NCBI GenBank assembly: GCA_022483465.1
Contig: JAKVNF010000003.1
Location: forward strand, 62,001-126,000
Direction: 5' to 3'
DNA: 64,000 nucleotides
Origin: Lachnospiraceae bacterium
GTDB lineage: Bacteria > Bacillota > Clostridia > Lachnospirales > Lachnospiraceae
The notes below the pieces were generated by a model. That model did no database searches and had not been told where the DNA came from. It saw nothing but the letters and a program-made list of their open reading frames with translations. A program made the position numbers and the translations under genes. Below, one piece after another: positions 63,712 to 64,000 of the stretch; within the stretch, counting starts at the first letter, position 1; each line of letters starts with the position of its first letter.

Positions 63712-64000
63712 TTGAAATTCACTGAAAACATTTCTATAGACCGCGATTACTTTGAAGTTTTGGATATTCTGCCAGATCAGGTTGTGATCAAATCAAAATG
63801 CACGGGGCATACATGGCAGCTCGTTTTCAGGGGAGACCGTTACATAGATATTTACCACAAGCATAAAGACAGGGACAGCTTCCATTGGCACCAGAGCGTA
63901 TTAACATTTCCGGATGCGGTAGATGAGATCAAAGGACACGATGAATTCCAACTTAATGGGCGCAGGCCTACGTATCTGGTGTATGCTAGAGATGGTATTT
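63712..64000 (+). CDS. Unidentified protein, 5' part (runs off the window)
   Basis: The frame starts at TTG 63712, nine bases after a perfect AAGGAGG, and stays open to the window end (96 codons visible). The product begins LKFTENISIDRDYFEVLDIL and contains WQLVFRGDRYIDIYHKHKDR. It looks like a compact soluble protein with many charged and aromatic residues and no membrane segment. I do not recognise the family. Low GC suggests an accessory gene. Confidence 0.65.
   Translation, partial: MKFTENISIDRDYFEVLDILPDQVVIKSKCTGHTWQLVFRGDRYIDIYHKHKDRDSFHWHQSVLTFPDAVDEIKGHDEFQLNGRRPTYLVYARDGI

Overview
The window reads as chromosome of a GC-rich Firmicute in the Clostridia, most likely a Lachnospiraceae member. 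This is inferred from strong AGGAGG-type ribosome binding sites, frequent TTG/GTG starts, tightly overlapping operons and the gene families present (BioY, DUF1284, an EF-G/TetM-like GTPase fused to a YacP-type NYN domain, an HtrA with a Ser/Thr-rich linker). No rRNA, tRNA or CRISPR array was seen.

Layout. (1) 1-22559 is one long plus-strand exopolysaccharide/capsule operon. It holds an undecaprenyl-phosphate sugar transferase (initiation), at least ten glycosyltransferases (GT2, GT4, GT11, GT17, plus a DUF5672 protein), a Wzy-like polymerase, a Wzx-like flippase, a PglK/MsbA-type ABC exporter, a polysaccharide pyruvyltransferase, an asparagine synthetase and an intracellular GH88/GH105-like hydrolase. 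Many genes are coupled by ATGA overlaps. (2) 22600-33119 is mostly housekeeping: trpS, a UDP-sugar pyrophosphorylase and galE (likely precursor supply), a transglutaminase-like protein, hflX, htrA, a HEPN/MNT toxin-antitoxin pair and purC. (3) 33248-47855 holds the EF-G-NYN fusion, rlmD, a decayed hydantoinase gene, a MATE transporter, an ATPase with DUF234, a secreted protein, bioY with a BirA-type operator, a bile-salt-hydrolase-type enzyme and a divergent sodium:solute symporter. (4) 47870-55376 is an insertion-sequence hotspot: ISAzo13, IS1634, an IS4-like element, two nested MITE-like elements and an IS200/IS605 element. (5) 55377-64000 is accessory: a broken flavin reductase, a UvrA paralog, a two-gene AAA ATPase plus TOPRIM-like nuclease module (candidate phage defence), a truncated PLD-helicase and a new transcription unit with a hairpin-rich leader.

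Most distinctive results. A perfect 221-bp inverted repeat (36530-36750 and 53685-53905) is a MITE-like element with 5-bp target duplications at both sites. The second copy was itself hit by a different 308-bp element with an 8-bp duplication. Removing the insertions on paper restores two intact reading frames exactly. The AAA/TOPRIM pair has its own promoter, operator-like palindromes and terminator. The EF-G-like factor carrying an A-site-RNase-like domain is the most interesting single protein.
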